The notes under the pieces are model-generated. The model searched no databases. It saw only the letters and a program-made list of their open reading frames with translations, and was not told where the DNA came from. The translations under genes and the position numbers were made by a program. This document shows, piece by piece, positions 11,394 to 21,717 of a DNA stretch of 64,000 nucleotides. Positions within the stretch are counted from its first letter, which is position 1, and each line of letters begins with the position of its first letter. The stretch comes from Antilocapra americana (lineage: Eukaryota > Chordata > Mammalia > Artiodactyla > Antilocapridae), in NCBI GenBank assembly GCA_007570785.1, contig ML660213.1, forward strand, positions 2,608,860-2,672,859. Reading direction: 5' to 3'.

Positions 11394-11799
11394 TTTAGTT
11401 ATTTATTTAAATGAAGGACAATTGCTACAACATTGTGTTGGTTTCTGGGTACAATTAGAATCAGTCATAACTAGGTAACTATATATATATTTATATATAT
11501 CCCCTTCCTCTTGAGCCCTCCCCCTGCTCAGCTCAAGCCCACCTTTCTAGGTTGTCACAAGGTTGGGCTCCCTGTGTCATATAGCAGCTTCCCATTAGCT
11601 ATCTACTTTACACATGGTATTGTATATATACCTAACGGAATTGATGGCAACGCACTCCAGGATTCTTGCTTGGAGAATCCCATGGACAGAGGAGCCTGGA
11701 GGGCTATGGTTCATAGGGTTGCAAAGAGTTGGACAAGGCTGAAGTGACTGAGCAGGCATGCAAGCTGCTCAATGCTGCTTTCTCAATTCATCCTACCCT
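11394..11799 (-). mobile_element. L1 LINE 3' end, antisense, with nested SINE
   Basis: Antisense L1 3' UTR ('acattgtgttggtttctggg' near 11433; 'aggttgtcacaaggttgggc' near 11550) is flanked by a perfect 13-bp duplication (tgaatctatttta) at 11381-11393 and 11800-11812. A Bov-tA fragment occupies about 11638-11758, after which the L1 resumes ('gctgctttctcaattcatcc'). Confidence 0.9.
11638..11758 (+). mobile_element. Bov-tA SINE 3' fragment nested in L1
   Basis: Contains 'ggattcttgcttggagaatc', 'catggacagaggagcctgga' and 'gttgcaaagagttggacaag', the distal two-thirds of Bov-tA. The tRNA-derived head is missing. Confidence 0.85.
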
Positions 11800-11812
11800 G
11801 AATCTATTTTAA

Positions 11813-12700
11813 AAGAAGTTATTAAATCTTCAGAACCTACAGTAATTTCTAATTTCTCCCAGCAAACCTCCAATTAAGAGCTTCTTGAAACAAAGACTTG
11901 CTAGAGGGTTCAGGTTCTTACCCCTTCCCCTTCCTCCCTCTCTCTCCTCCCTCTCTCTCCCCTTCCCTCCTAAGCTTCAGAAGGACCCGAATCATCTATT
12001 GCCATCAATGAAATTCACTTTTCCCACTTAGGATGAGAGTAAGAACTGCCACGACCACAACAAACCATTAATTCAACAGTGAAAACCAAAGACTAAATAT
12101 TTGCTAAAACTCCTTAGATTTTTATATTGACTTTTTAGCTTACTTGAACAGGTCATCTCTTACACATTGGGGCAAGTGGGGGTTTCTGATGGTGTATTCA
12201 GGGCTTTCTGTGGAGCCTCTGTCCTTTGGTCTTGGGAGGCCTCCACAACCCCTGTAGCTCAGAGTTCTGTGTGATTAATAGCTCTGCCAGCCATTCCTAT
12301 TTAAAAACTATTCCTACTTTACATCTTTTTTTTCCTCCCTCCTCTGTCCCTGAATTTCTCTGATCCTTATTTTTCTCCTCAGCAGAATTACCCACTGTCA
12401 GAGTTTTCTCCCTACTCTCCCAAGCCTTGTCACTTTATTCCAGTGTCTTGGTTTGGGGGAGCTTTTGTTCAGTAGATAGTAGGCCTTATGCAAATTTCAC
12501 AGGTGTAACTGGCCAAAAGGTTCAACAAGGTAAATCATCAACTGGTACTTTTCTCCCCCTCTCCCCTCCTCCCCCATCCCCATCCCGCCCCACTCCTGAA
12601 TTCCAAATCCACATCCTGAGATGGAAAGAAAGAAAAAAAGCAACCCACCAAAGGAGACACTAGTTCGCTGCAAGCAAAGCAGTAGTTTCTCTGTTCGGCT
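11813..12700. other. Repeat-poor noncoding DNA with pyrimidine-rich tracts
   Basis: No interspersed repeat was recognised. A CT-rich tract occurs at about 11920-11970 and a C-rich tract at 12553-12595. A short plus frame at 12427-12663 runs through the C-rich tract and has no domain. Confidence 0.45.
12555..12591 (-). other. Putative G-quadruplex / i-motif tract
   Basis: Six C runs of three to five bases are separated by one- to four-base spacers, so the minus strand fits the quadruplex rule and the plus strand could form an i-motif. Confidence 0.5.
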
Positions 12701-14000
12701 TGTACAGTGGATGTGTAAGTGGCATTTTCAAAATTATTCTGTCAGCCCCATGACAATTTAATTAATTTATTTTTTTATCCCGTGCCTCGATTCTGTTGTT
12801 TGGGTAGCAATGTCCCATCAATATCTCACTCAGGTGTAGCAGGGACGGTTCTAACAGCTCTGGGCCGGCAGCCAAGCTCACTGGTGACTGACGCTCGCTT
12901 AACTGAGCAAAGATTTGCTCTGCGTGGAGTGGGGCTTGACTGTACAAGGCCCAGTGGTGACAGCCAGGGTGCCGGCTGGAATCCTAACAAAGCTGCTTCC
13001 AACGTGTGCTCAGGCGAGCAGAACCAGCACTTAAACTGAATGTTAAGGGGCTTCAATCTTGGTGGTGGTTTTTTTTTTTTTTTTTTGCTCCATCATTTAC
13101 CGTCAGAATAAACCCTGGGATTTTACAGGGAAAACAGCACATTAGGGCACTTAAATCGCAAATCCCTGTACCTTTTTAAAAGGCTGTTGAAGACGTATTA
13201 ACTTGTAGGAGCAGTCATTTAATTGCTTGCCTCTGCTACCCCACACACTATTTTTTTTTTTAAATGACCAAATTAAAGCTGGCGCACAAATTTGTGCTTT
13301 GAAGTTTCTGCCAAAGGATCATTCCTTTTAGGGCGTGAGAAAAAGAACTGAAACACTCTCCTTGGGTACCAATATTCGCAGCTTCCTTCCACCCTCGACC
13401 CCCCACCTTCCCTGTCCCAGAAGCCTTCAGACAAAGAAGCAAATCATTGGCGTTTAAACGTTTTAAATTCATTTTCCAAGCCAGGTTCGAATGTCCCTAT
13501 CATAATTCCCTCTGTCACTTCAATGAAAGCCCATAAGCATTTACAAATGGAGGAATGTTGTACTTACAATTTGGGGATGTGTGATGCAGCCGTGTATCTT
13601 ATGAAAAAAAAAAAAAAAACCTGTTATGTTTATAGGCTGCTGTCCTTCCTGTTCAAAGACAACACCACTCTTGGTAAAGCTGAAGAAATCAGTGAGAAAC
13701 AGAAAAGTCTTTTCCACACCGTGAATCTGTGAAAACTACTCTTTGCATGGAGCCGTGGGAGCTGTTAGCAGAGTCTGCTGTTGTTTGAGACTTTGTCTCT
13801 TAGGTCAAATGCAGCCCAAAGCCAACAAGATGATTTACCATCTCACCGCTTTGAATCTGATGATATGCAACTGCCGGATGAAATATTTATACGAATTTCC
13901 CACTTCACCTATAAAAACCATAGAGACATGCAGAGGTACACAAACAACAGGCAGTCAACGCGCACATTTGTTTAGTTAGCTAGCAATTTTTGGAAGTTGT
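12701..14000. promoter_or_regulatory. Candidate conserved noncoding block
   Basis: 1.3 kb without a recognised interspersed repeat, apart from T-rich runs near 13070 and 13250 and an A run near 13604. It has clean, mixed-composition sequence with scattered CpGs at 12840-13020. A pyrimidine tract ending in AG near 13802 precedes a 64-codon opening (13781-13975) that has no recognised domain; I treat it as noncoding. Conservation is inferred, not measured. Confidence 0.35.
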
Positions 14001-14640
14001 GTGCGGATAAGCAAATAGTGTCAGCGTGACAGAGGCAGTGCATCTGGGTTGTTCAAGTGCTGGATGCCTTTTCCCTTGGAAGGGAGTCCTGTTCCATTGC
14101 ATCAGACGCCCAGTAACATGATCTCATCAACCTATGCGAGCATCAGAGGTCCAGGCGGGTCACAAGTCAAATTCTCTCTGTTGCCAATTGAGATTGACAT
14201 GTGCTGTTGTCCTAAAGACCACATGGTCCGATTTGGCCAAATGGGTGATCTCCACGAGAGACCAAGGTACATTTTGTCAAACTGAAAGGCATTTGCAGGC
14301 TTGAGTGTTAGGTTTCCACAATAACAGTTGGCCGAATCTCTGCAGGTTAAAACACTGCTTTGTAATTGGGAAAAAAGAAAATCTTTTTCTTTTGGTCTTT
14401 GGTTTTGTTTTGGCTTTGTTTCGTTTCAATCTGATTTTTAAAGGCATGGATGCCCAGACCACTACAAAGGGGGGCTGGTTGGACCTCCCTGGCAGGGACA
14501 GGATAGAAGAATGTCTGAGTCTTGTAGGAGAGAAGGGTGTTACACTCCATCTAACCCAAGCCCGGTTAGCTGAGAAACAATTCTTCATTCCTCTGTGGGA
14601 CTTGGAACCTGGATGCTATAATTGAAAGCCAGTGTATTAA
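14001..14640. promoter_or_regulatory. Candidate conserved noncoding block
   Basis: Repeat-free, mixed-composition DNA. 'cgatttggccaaatgg' at about 14228-14243 contains the symmetrical core TTTGGCCAAA and could be a factor-binding site. Short overlapping frames on both strands have no domain. Confidence 0.35.
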
Positions 14641-15300
14641 GCATAACACATCAAACCACTGTTAACACCCAGCCTCCCGCAAGGCAGCCTCCTAACAGCT
14701 CTGCTTTCTGCCTACAGTCTGTGCAAGCAAGTGGAACCATCACATGCACTGCATGCTAAAGGCCGCAGCCTTTGTCTTCTCCAAGTTCTGTCTATTTCAG
14801 AGGCTAACATGCAGCAATTAGTCTAATTAATGTGAAACAATGAGCTGTGTTACCACTTATCAAATTGATTGTTCCCCTATCAAAACAAAACAGGCTGGCT
14901 TTTTGATGTAATTTCAAGAGATGATTTGAAATGTCATGTTGCTGGGAGCCAATTACCTTATGACTAGAGTCACGGTCAACAGAATACATAATTAGCATGA
15001 GTTTGGGAAGGCTGCTTACTGCTAGTATGTTAATTAACTGTCTTTTGTCATAAAACAAAAAGGTTGTACGGAAGGTTCTGAAATAGGTCTTTTTTATTTA
15101 CATTTCTCTGTGCTTATCAACGCGAGGCATGACAATGCAAAAGAATAGAAAATTTGAATTCCCCTACTTCAGATGAATACTCAGCTTGCAAGGTCAGGGT
15201 CACGTGCAAGCTGCAATGCCATCCACCTCACTCCAGTCCTGCCCCAGTGTTATTATATTACTTGTGGATTTTAATTAACTATCGGGTAAAACTCAAATGT
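14641..15300. promoter_or_regulatory. Candidate enhancer-like block rich in homeodomain cores
   Basis: Within 14811-15040 several ATTA/TAAT cores cluster: CAATTA 14815-14820, TAATTAA 14824-14830, AATTA near 14951, TAATTAG 14989-14995 and TTAATTAA 15030-15037. The segment is free of repeats and long homopolymers. Such clusters are typical of developmental enhancers, but neither conservation nor activity can be shown here. Confidence 0.4.
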
Positions 15301-15992
15301 AAGAAATACCAAGTCCCATGAAATAAATCCCTAACAGACTTCTTTGGAGCTTCTTTTGCATTTGCCCATCTTATGAGGCCTGGATAGCGCTTGGCTGCCC
15401 TGGGAATTCTACTCAGGTGTCGTTTTTCTATTTCAATCTTGAAATTTGGAAAGAATAAACCTGTCATCAAATGATGTTACTGCCTTTACCACACTATGAC
15501 AGAGAGGGGATGCATAACAGGCACCTGTGGGTTTGTAAAGGCATCCTATCCATGAGCAAGGACTCCAAAACTCAGCTGCAGCTTCCTCTCGTCTGGGGGA
15601 GCCTGGTGATTCCATCTTCTTGATTAAGGAACTGATTCTGTACTTCTCGAGCCTGAATGCATTCTGGAGGTAGCTATAATCAGTAACTGACAATGAACAA
15701 TCAAGTTCACGGCAGCCCTGAGTCATCATGGTTTGACAGGCACGTGGGTCAACTAGCTTCTGGTATGGAGATCAAGTTCAAGTTCCCAGAATTCAAATAT
15801 AGTTGTTCCACTGCCGAAAGGCAGCATTGTTTGACCTGCAAAAGCAGGGGCTCCTTTTCTTGGAGATCCCACAGTTTTCGATGAGAAATGTGCTGCCATC
15901 TTTTAAGGGTCTGCCAACTCTTCCCGTTGCTTTTTCTTGGGATTTGGTTCTAATCTTACAGTCCTATTAGAAGGATCCTCAGAGGGCAAAAC
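15301..15992. other. Unique repeat-poor noncoding stretch
   Basis: No repeat family or RNA gene was recognised. Frames at 15433-15729 (minus) and 15693-15884 (plus) have no domain and overlap other open frames, as expected by chance. Confidence 0.4.
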
Positions 15993-16002
15993 AAAACAAA
16001 AT

Positions 16003-16315
16003 ACCAGACTTTCCTGGTGGCACAGTGGGTAAGAAGCCACCTGCCAATGCAGGGGACACAGGCACTGTCCTTGGGCCAGGAGGCTCCCACATGTTGTGGA
16101 GCAACTAAGCCCAGGAATCACAACCACTGAGCCTGAGTTCTAGAGTCCACGATCTGCAACTGCTGAAGTCCAAGTGCCTAGAGCCTGTGCCCCACAACAA
16201 AAGAAGCCACCCCCATGAGAAGCCCGCACACCACAACGAAGAGCAGCTTCTGCTCTCTGCAACTAAAGAAAGCATGTGTGTGGCAACAAAGGCCCAGTGT
16301 CCCCACCCCCCAAAA
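16003..16315 (+). mobile_element. CHR-type SINE, near full length
   Basis: 'actttcctggtggcacagtg' head, repeated '...caactgctgaagtcc...' clauses and an A-rich end. A duplication 'acaaaatac' (about 15993-16001 and 16324-16332) flanks it. Confidence 0.87.
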
Positions 16316-16784
16316 AAAACCCCACAAAATACAACACCTTGCTATTAGAAATATTAAGTTTACTTTGCAAATTGGATTCCCCATACTAATTAGTTTCTAT
16401 TTTTCAACAACTTTTTTCCTGTTTCTAACATCATTAAAATACTTTCTAAATGTAGTATTAAAAAAAAAAACATTAAATGGATGGGATGTAGTGCTTTTTC
16501 TTCTGGGGTTTGGGCCCTCATTTTCGCAATGTAGAGGCAGGATCCTTGGGGCGCAGACAGTGGACAGAAAGGACCCATGGATCAGCTAAACTGGAGAAGA
16601 AAGTGAGTTGCTAATCACTTCTTCACCCCTCTGTGACAGCTTCTCTTCTTCTTGCCAGTTTAAAAATTTATTCTGAATTGTGATTCTAGTCTTCAAAATG
16701 TTGGATGGGGGAGACAGAACCAATATAAGGATGCTGCCTGACAAATCTGACTCATTAACAACAGCTAACCGTCACTCATCTGGA
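16316..16784. other. Unique AT-rich noncoding stretch
   Basis: It contains an A run near 16459 and no recognised repeat. The long plus frame 16215-16589 runs from the CHR SINE into this stretch and is not a gene. Confidence 0.4.
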
Positions 16785-16905
16785 GGAGGAAATGAAAACC
16801 CACTCCAGTACTCTTGCCTGGAAAACCCCATGGACAGAGGTGCCTGGTGGGCTACAGACCATGGCGTTGCAAAGGGCTGGACACAACTGAGTGACTGAAC
16901 TGAAC
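16785..16905 (+). mobile_element. Bov-tA SINE 3' fragment
   Basis: 'ccactccagtactcttgcct' and 'ttgcaaagggctggacacaa' are the distal part of Bov-tA; the head is missing. Confidence 0.85.
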
Positions 16906-17350
16906 ACACACACATCACTAAACGCTTTGGAGGTCTGAGAGTGATGGTACTAACCCCAATATGGACATGAAAAGAAATAAAGTAATTTTGACTAATTTCA
17001 TAGCTGGGCATGGGGTTTCTGGTGTGCTTGCCAAAATTCCTTCTCTGGACTCAAGAGGTTACAAAACCCTACTGAAGACATGTGGTAGACTGAGAGAACT
17101 GGTATTGTAATAATGTCATCCAATATTACAATAATGTTTCAGAGTCTGTCATACAGAACAAAGTAAGTCAGAGGGAGGAAAACAGATATCGTCTATTAAA
17201 AATGTATGTGGAATCTAGAAAAATGGTATAGATGACCTCATCTGCAAAGCACAAATAGAGACACAGATGCAGAGAACAAACGTATGCATGCCAAAGGGGA
17301 GGGAGAGGAGTGGATGAATTGGGAGTTTGGGATCGACAGACACACACCAC

Positions 17351-17472
17351 GCGTGTGTGCGTGCTCAGTCTCAGCTGTGTTCGACTCTTTGTGACCCCAT
17401 GGACTCCTCTGTTCGTGGGATTCTCCAGGCAGGAATACTAGAGTGGTTTGCCATGCTCTCCTCCAGGTACAT
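17351..17472 (-). mobile_element. Bov-tA SINE fragment nested in L1
   Basis: Antisense Bov-tA ('tgactctttgtgaccccatg'-type motif near 17383, 'gggattctccaggcaggaat' near 17417). A 9-bp duplication with one mismatch (acacaccac 17342-17350, acacactac 17473-17481) surrounds it. Confidence 0.82.
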
Positions 17473-17651
17473 ACACACTACTATGTATAAAACAGGTAAC
17501 TAATAAGAGCCTGCTGTATAGCATAGGGAACTCTACTCAGTGCTCTGCGTTGACCTAAGTAGGAAGGAAACTCAAAAAAGAGGGATAAATGTAAACATAT
17601 AGTTGACTCAGGACACCGTATAGCAGGAATTAATGCAACATTGTAAAGTAA

Positions 17652-17881
17652 TGAAAGTGTTAGTTGCTCAGTTGTGTCTGACTCCTTGTGACCCATGAAC
17701 TGTAGCCTGCCAGGCTCCTCCGTCCATGGGATTCTCCAGGCAAAAATACTGGAGTTGGCTGCCATTCCCTTCTCCAGGGGATCTTCCCAATCCAGGGATT
17801 GAACCCAGGTCTCCTGGATTGCAGGCAGATTCTTTACCATTTGACCAACCAGGGGAAGTAAAGCACTTTACTTTACAACCC
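17652..17881 (-). mobile_element. Bov-tA SINE nested in L1
   Basis: Complete antisense Bov-tA from 'gttgctcagttgtgtctgac' to the 'attctttaccatttgaccaa' head. A perfect 11-bp duplication (ttgtaaagtaa) lies at 17641-17651 and 17882-17892. Confidence 0.92.
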
Positions 17882-18045
17882 TTGTAAAGTAACTATACGC
17901 CAATTAAAAAAAAAAAAAAGGTTACAGAACCCTGGTGTTGAATGAAATCTTATAGAAACTCCCTCTCCTAACATCCCTCCAAGTGGAATTTTCCCTCCAC
18001 TGGCTCTGACCAGGGATGAGCCTCTTTGGGGGAATTGAGTAGTCA

Positions 18046-18255
18046 TGTGTAGTGAAGTCGCTCAGTCGTGCCCAACTCTTTGTGACCCCATGGACTATAG
18101 CTCACCAGGCTCCTCCATCCATGGGATTTTCCAGGCAAGAGCACTGGAGTGGGGTGCCATTCCCTTCTACAGGAGATCTTCCCGACCCAGGGATCAAACC
18201 CATGTCTCCCGCCTTATAGGCAGACGCTTTTACCATCTGAGTCACCAGGGAGGTG
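18046..18255 (-). mobile_element. Bov-tA SINE
   Basis: Antisense Bov-tA: 'gtcgctcagtcgtgcccaac' through 'accatctgagtcaccaggga'. The translated frame across it (18045-18398) is incidental. Confidence 0.9.
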
Positions 18256-18765
18256 TGCAAACAGCCTCAAAAAGTTCTTGGATCCCTGCGGTTAAGGCAA
18301 CAGAATCCCTGATGTTTGGGTGCTATTATTGCTCTAAAGTGAAGGCATGGCTCGCAGATAATGTGAGGGGTCACAACATCTGGGCCCCGGTCATTTAAGA
18401 GGATGACACAAAGTCCCTATAAAGTGAGGTCTGAAGACAGCTCCCTCCTGAACTAGAAACCTAGATGAGTCTTGATTATAGAGCATCTGTGAAACCATAA
18501 CGGATAATTTGGAGACTAAGCATCAGGTTTTGTAACAAGCCCAGCAGACAGTTTACTTGTAATATTTATTCCCAGCTCTGGTCCCAGCCTAACCATCCCT
18601 CAGTGCCTCACATCACCACAATACCAAGTTGCATCCCCTATGATTCTGCCAAAGGGTTTTTTTTTTTTTCCTATTTTGTTCCCTCAAATGGGAAGGAAAG
18701 TAGTTAAAAATAAGGAGGAAGAGGGGCAAGAGAAGAAACTGCTAAGTGGCTGATAGTGGTTGTGC
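18256..18765. other. Unique noncoding stretch
   Basis: About 500 bases with a T run near 18658. No repeat, RNA or coding signal is recognised. Confidence 0.4.
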
Positions 18766-18769
18766 TGTG

Positions 18770-18975
18770 CTGTTACATGTGCTAAATTCATGTATTACCT
18801 TATTAAATTCTCACAAGGACCCTACAGGGTGAGTATCATTTTTTTAAAAAAACCATATCGTTTTCTAAACGCTAATGATAAGTTAGGAAGACTTAGAAAA
18901 GATCATTAACTAAGCCAAGGCTTTGGAAATCACACTGACTCTAAAATTCTAGTCCTTCTCACTACACAGGCTGCT
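18770..18975 (-). mobile_element. MIR SINE, antisense
   Basis: 'ttattaaattctcacaagga' and 'ccctacagggtgagtatcat', followed about 100 bases later by a diverged '...gccaaggctttggaaatcac...' clause, match antisense MIR. A T/A run interrupts the centre. Confidence 0.6.
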
Positions 18976-19104
18976 TGGTATTTCTGTGGGAGTTTTAAAA
19001 TTTTAATGCAATATCTGAATAGAATAAGGGTCTGCCTTTTTTAATGAATGTAAAAGAAATTTAAAAAGACCTCAGATTATCATCATTAAAAACAGAGCAC
19101 CATG

Positions 19105-19795
19105 TATGTATATACAATGGAATACTACTCAGCCATTAAAAAGGATGAAAATTTTGCCATTTGCAGCAACATGGGTTGATTTGAAGGGTATCATGCTAAA
19201 GTGAAACCAGTCAGAAAGAGGAAGACAAATACTGTATGGTAACACTCATATGTGGAATCTGAAAAAAAATACAACAAACTAGTGAATATAACAACAACAA
19301 CAAAAATAGATTCACTGATATAGAGAATAAACAAGTGACTACCACTAGAGAGAGGGAAGATGGAGCAATATGGAGATGGGGAATAAAAGTTACAAACTAT
19401 TAGGTAAAAAAAAAGCCACAAGGATATATTGTACAGCATGGGAAATGCAGCCAGTATTTCATAGTAACTAAATGGAGTATAACCTTTAAACACTGTGAAT
19501 CACTATATTGTACACCCATAATTTACATATGGGCTTCCTGGGTGGCTCAGTGATAAAGAATCTGCCTGCCAAGCAAGAGACTTGAATTTGATCCATGAGT
19601 CAGGAAGATCCCCTAGAGAAAGGAATAGCAAGTCACTCCTGTATTCTTGCCTGGGAAATCCCATGGACAAGGGGGCTTGGGGGACTATAGTCTACGGAGT
19701 CACAAAGCATTGAACAGCACTGAGTGACAAAACAACAACAAACTCGCACATATTGTACAGCAACTATACTTCAGTAAAACAGAAACACACAGAAG
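19105..19795 (+). mobile_element. Older L1 LINE 3' end with nested Bov-tA
   Basis: 'caatggaatactactcagcc' near 19119, 'tcatatgtggaatctgaaaa' near 19247 and 'ggatatattgtacagcatgg' near 19422 mark L1 3' sequence. A 13-bp duplication with one mismatch (acagagcaccatg 19092-19104, acagaacaccatg 19796-19808) bounds it. A Bov-tA occupies 19531-19740. Confidence 0.85.
19531..19740 (+). mobile_element. Bov-tA SINE nested in L1
   Basis: 'gggcttcctgggtggctcag' head, body and BovB-like tail ending 'gagtgacaaaacaacaacaa'. A short match (acatat) at 19525-19530 and 19748-19753 suggests the insertion point. Confidence 0.9.
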
Positions 19796-19808
19796 ACAGA
19801 ACACCATG

Positions 19809-21365
19809 GATTAGGGTCAGTAACAACCATCGGCTACAAAGTAGTATGATGATTTACCTTTCTATCATTTGAAGTCTTGAAAATAATGGATTTAAGGAAA
19901 GCTGGGCAATAGCAACATTTTTGTGCTGCATCCAAAATGTTTTCTTGAAATTTAAGACAAGTTTAAAGCAAATCGATGTTTTCCGAAAAATAGGGCATTT
20001 TTTTTCTTTTATCATTAAAAGCTAAAATCTTTCAGAAATGTTTCCTTTGGGTTTTCAACAAACCTGATCACCTCCTGCAGAAAACAAGTGCTAAACCAAA
20101 AACAGTGTTTTGGGCAGCAGATTCAACAAGGAATGGAGCATCAAAGTCCAAAGGATTGTGGACCCACTCTGGAAGGTAGACCAGAACTCTGGAGGCTGGA
20201 GGCAGCACCTTGACAGAATGAGGTGTGGGGTAAGCAGCTCCCACTGAAATGCTGTTGATATGTCGGCCAAGCACTCGGTTTGCCTCCATTACCCTTCACA
20301 AAGCTAAACATCTCTTTATGTCCAGACACAGTGGGAAAGCCTCAAATCTTTCTTTTCTCTAACTTCAATCCAATGAGTGGTGGAAATGAAGGAGAGAGAG
20401 GGATGGAAAAAAGAGGGGACCAGTTCTCTTCACATGAAAGCATGGGACCCGTTACCTCTCTGAACGCTGTTCCTGCAGACTCTTAGAATCTTTTCTCAGA
20501 CTGATGGCCATGAAAACAGAGCAGCAGCACAGCCCAGTCATCCATTCCCCACATTCAGAACATCAGAGCTGGTGCCCCTTCTTCAAACTTGCAAGGATGC
20601 TTCAAGACCTGCCTTGATGTCCTGGTGCATATGCAGTGACACCTCATTTGCTTTCCCTCTGGCATTTTTATCCCTTCTTACTCCTGGCTGCAATCTGCTT
20701 ACCTATGTTCAGAATGCGAGTATTACGGAACAATCCTCAATACTGTAAACCTAACAACAGCTTAATAAATACAATTTTTTTTTTTAGAAAATTTTTCAGC
20801 TGGAGCCTAAGACAGCATGCTTGGCCTTCCTCTAGTCCTCCTGGAACCTGAAAATAGCACCAGGCCTTAAAGAACAAGCAGACCTCAGAGATGTGGCAAG
20901 TTCAGCTCAAGATCACCACAGTAAAGTGAGTATCACAGTAAAAAAAATTTTTAAATAGAACAATCCGTACATGATGTCGTGGCACTCATGTCAGTGTTCC
21001 TATATGTTAAGCCTCAAACGAAAAGTAAAGTTTGGGAAGAAGGCACAACAGAGTTTGAGGGAAGAGACAACTTTAGAGACACAGGTTTGGGAAGGCCTCA
21101 AAATGTGGTTGATAAGTGAGGGGTGTCATACACAATATGTGGGTCAGTAGTAGATGTAATAGATCACATATATACCTGTATATATGTTAACTATTTTAGC
21201 TTAAGAATTAGCCCACTTTCCAAGAAGCAATGCTTGGGAACAAATAGGAGAGGCACGTTGAAACTAAAATGTAACCTGCCTTTATGCACAGCCCTGATCC
21301 AAACATAGTAGATCACTGAGCTTTGTATTGAGAAGCAAAGCAAATTTCAGAAACTAAAGAGAGGT
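19809..21365. other. Unique noncoding stretch
   Basis: About 1.55 kb, no recognised interspersed repeat. Overlapping minus frames at 20068-20329 and the plus frame at 20280-20486 have no domain. A T run is at 20776. Confidence 0.4.
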
Positions 21366-21376
21366 AAGATGCATCA

Positions 21377-21706
21377 GCTAGGGCTTCTTCGATGGTAGAG
21401 AATCTGCCATCAACGCAGGAGATACAGGTTCGATTCCTGGGTGGGGAAAATTCCGCATGCCGCAGAGCAGCTAAGTTCGCGCATCACAACTATTGAGCCT
21501 GTGCTCTAGAGCCCACGAGCCGCAACTACTGAAGCCCACCACCCTAGAGCTTGTGCCTGGCAGCAAGAGAAGCTCCCGCAATGAGAAGCCTGCGCACCAC
21601 AACTAGAGAGTAGCCGCTGATTGCTGCACCTAGAGAAAAGTCTTTGCAGCATCGAAGACCCAGCACAGTCAAAAATAATCATAAAGTAAATAAAAAATTT
21701 TTTTAA
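21377..21706 (+). mobile_element. CHR-type SINE, near full length
   Basis: 'agggcttcttcgatggtaga' head and several 'agagcccacgagccgcaact'-like clauses, ending in an A/T-rich tail. A perfect 11-bp duplication (aagatgcatca) lies at 21366-21376 and 21707-21717. Confidence 0.92.
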
Positions 21707-21717
21707 AAGATGCATCA

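Larger units (their letters stand above)
17071..17918 (+). mobile_element. L1 LINE 3' end carrying two nested SINEs
   Basis: L1 3' sequence ('gagtctgtcatacagaacaa' at about 17142, 'gcctgctgtatagcataggg' near 17510) ends in a poly-A run. A 15-bp duplication with one mismatch (aggttacaaaaccct at 17056-17070; aggttacagaaccct at 17919-17933) bounds the insertion. Two antisense Bov SINEs sit inside. The first about 70 bases do not look like L1 and may be filler from the insertion. Confidence 0.87.

Noticed and set aside
12719..13056. Plus and minus frames of 61-106 codons
   Set aside because: Overlap in three frames with no domain; consistent with unique noncoding DNA of moderate GC.
16215..16589. 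124-codon plus frame
   Set aside because: Begins inside a CHR SINE and runs into an A-rich stretch; no domain.
18045..18398. 117-codon plus frame
   Set aside because: Translation through an antisense Bov-tA SINE.
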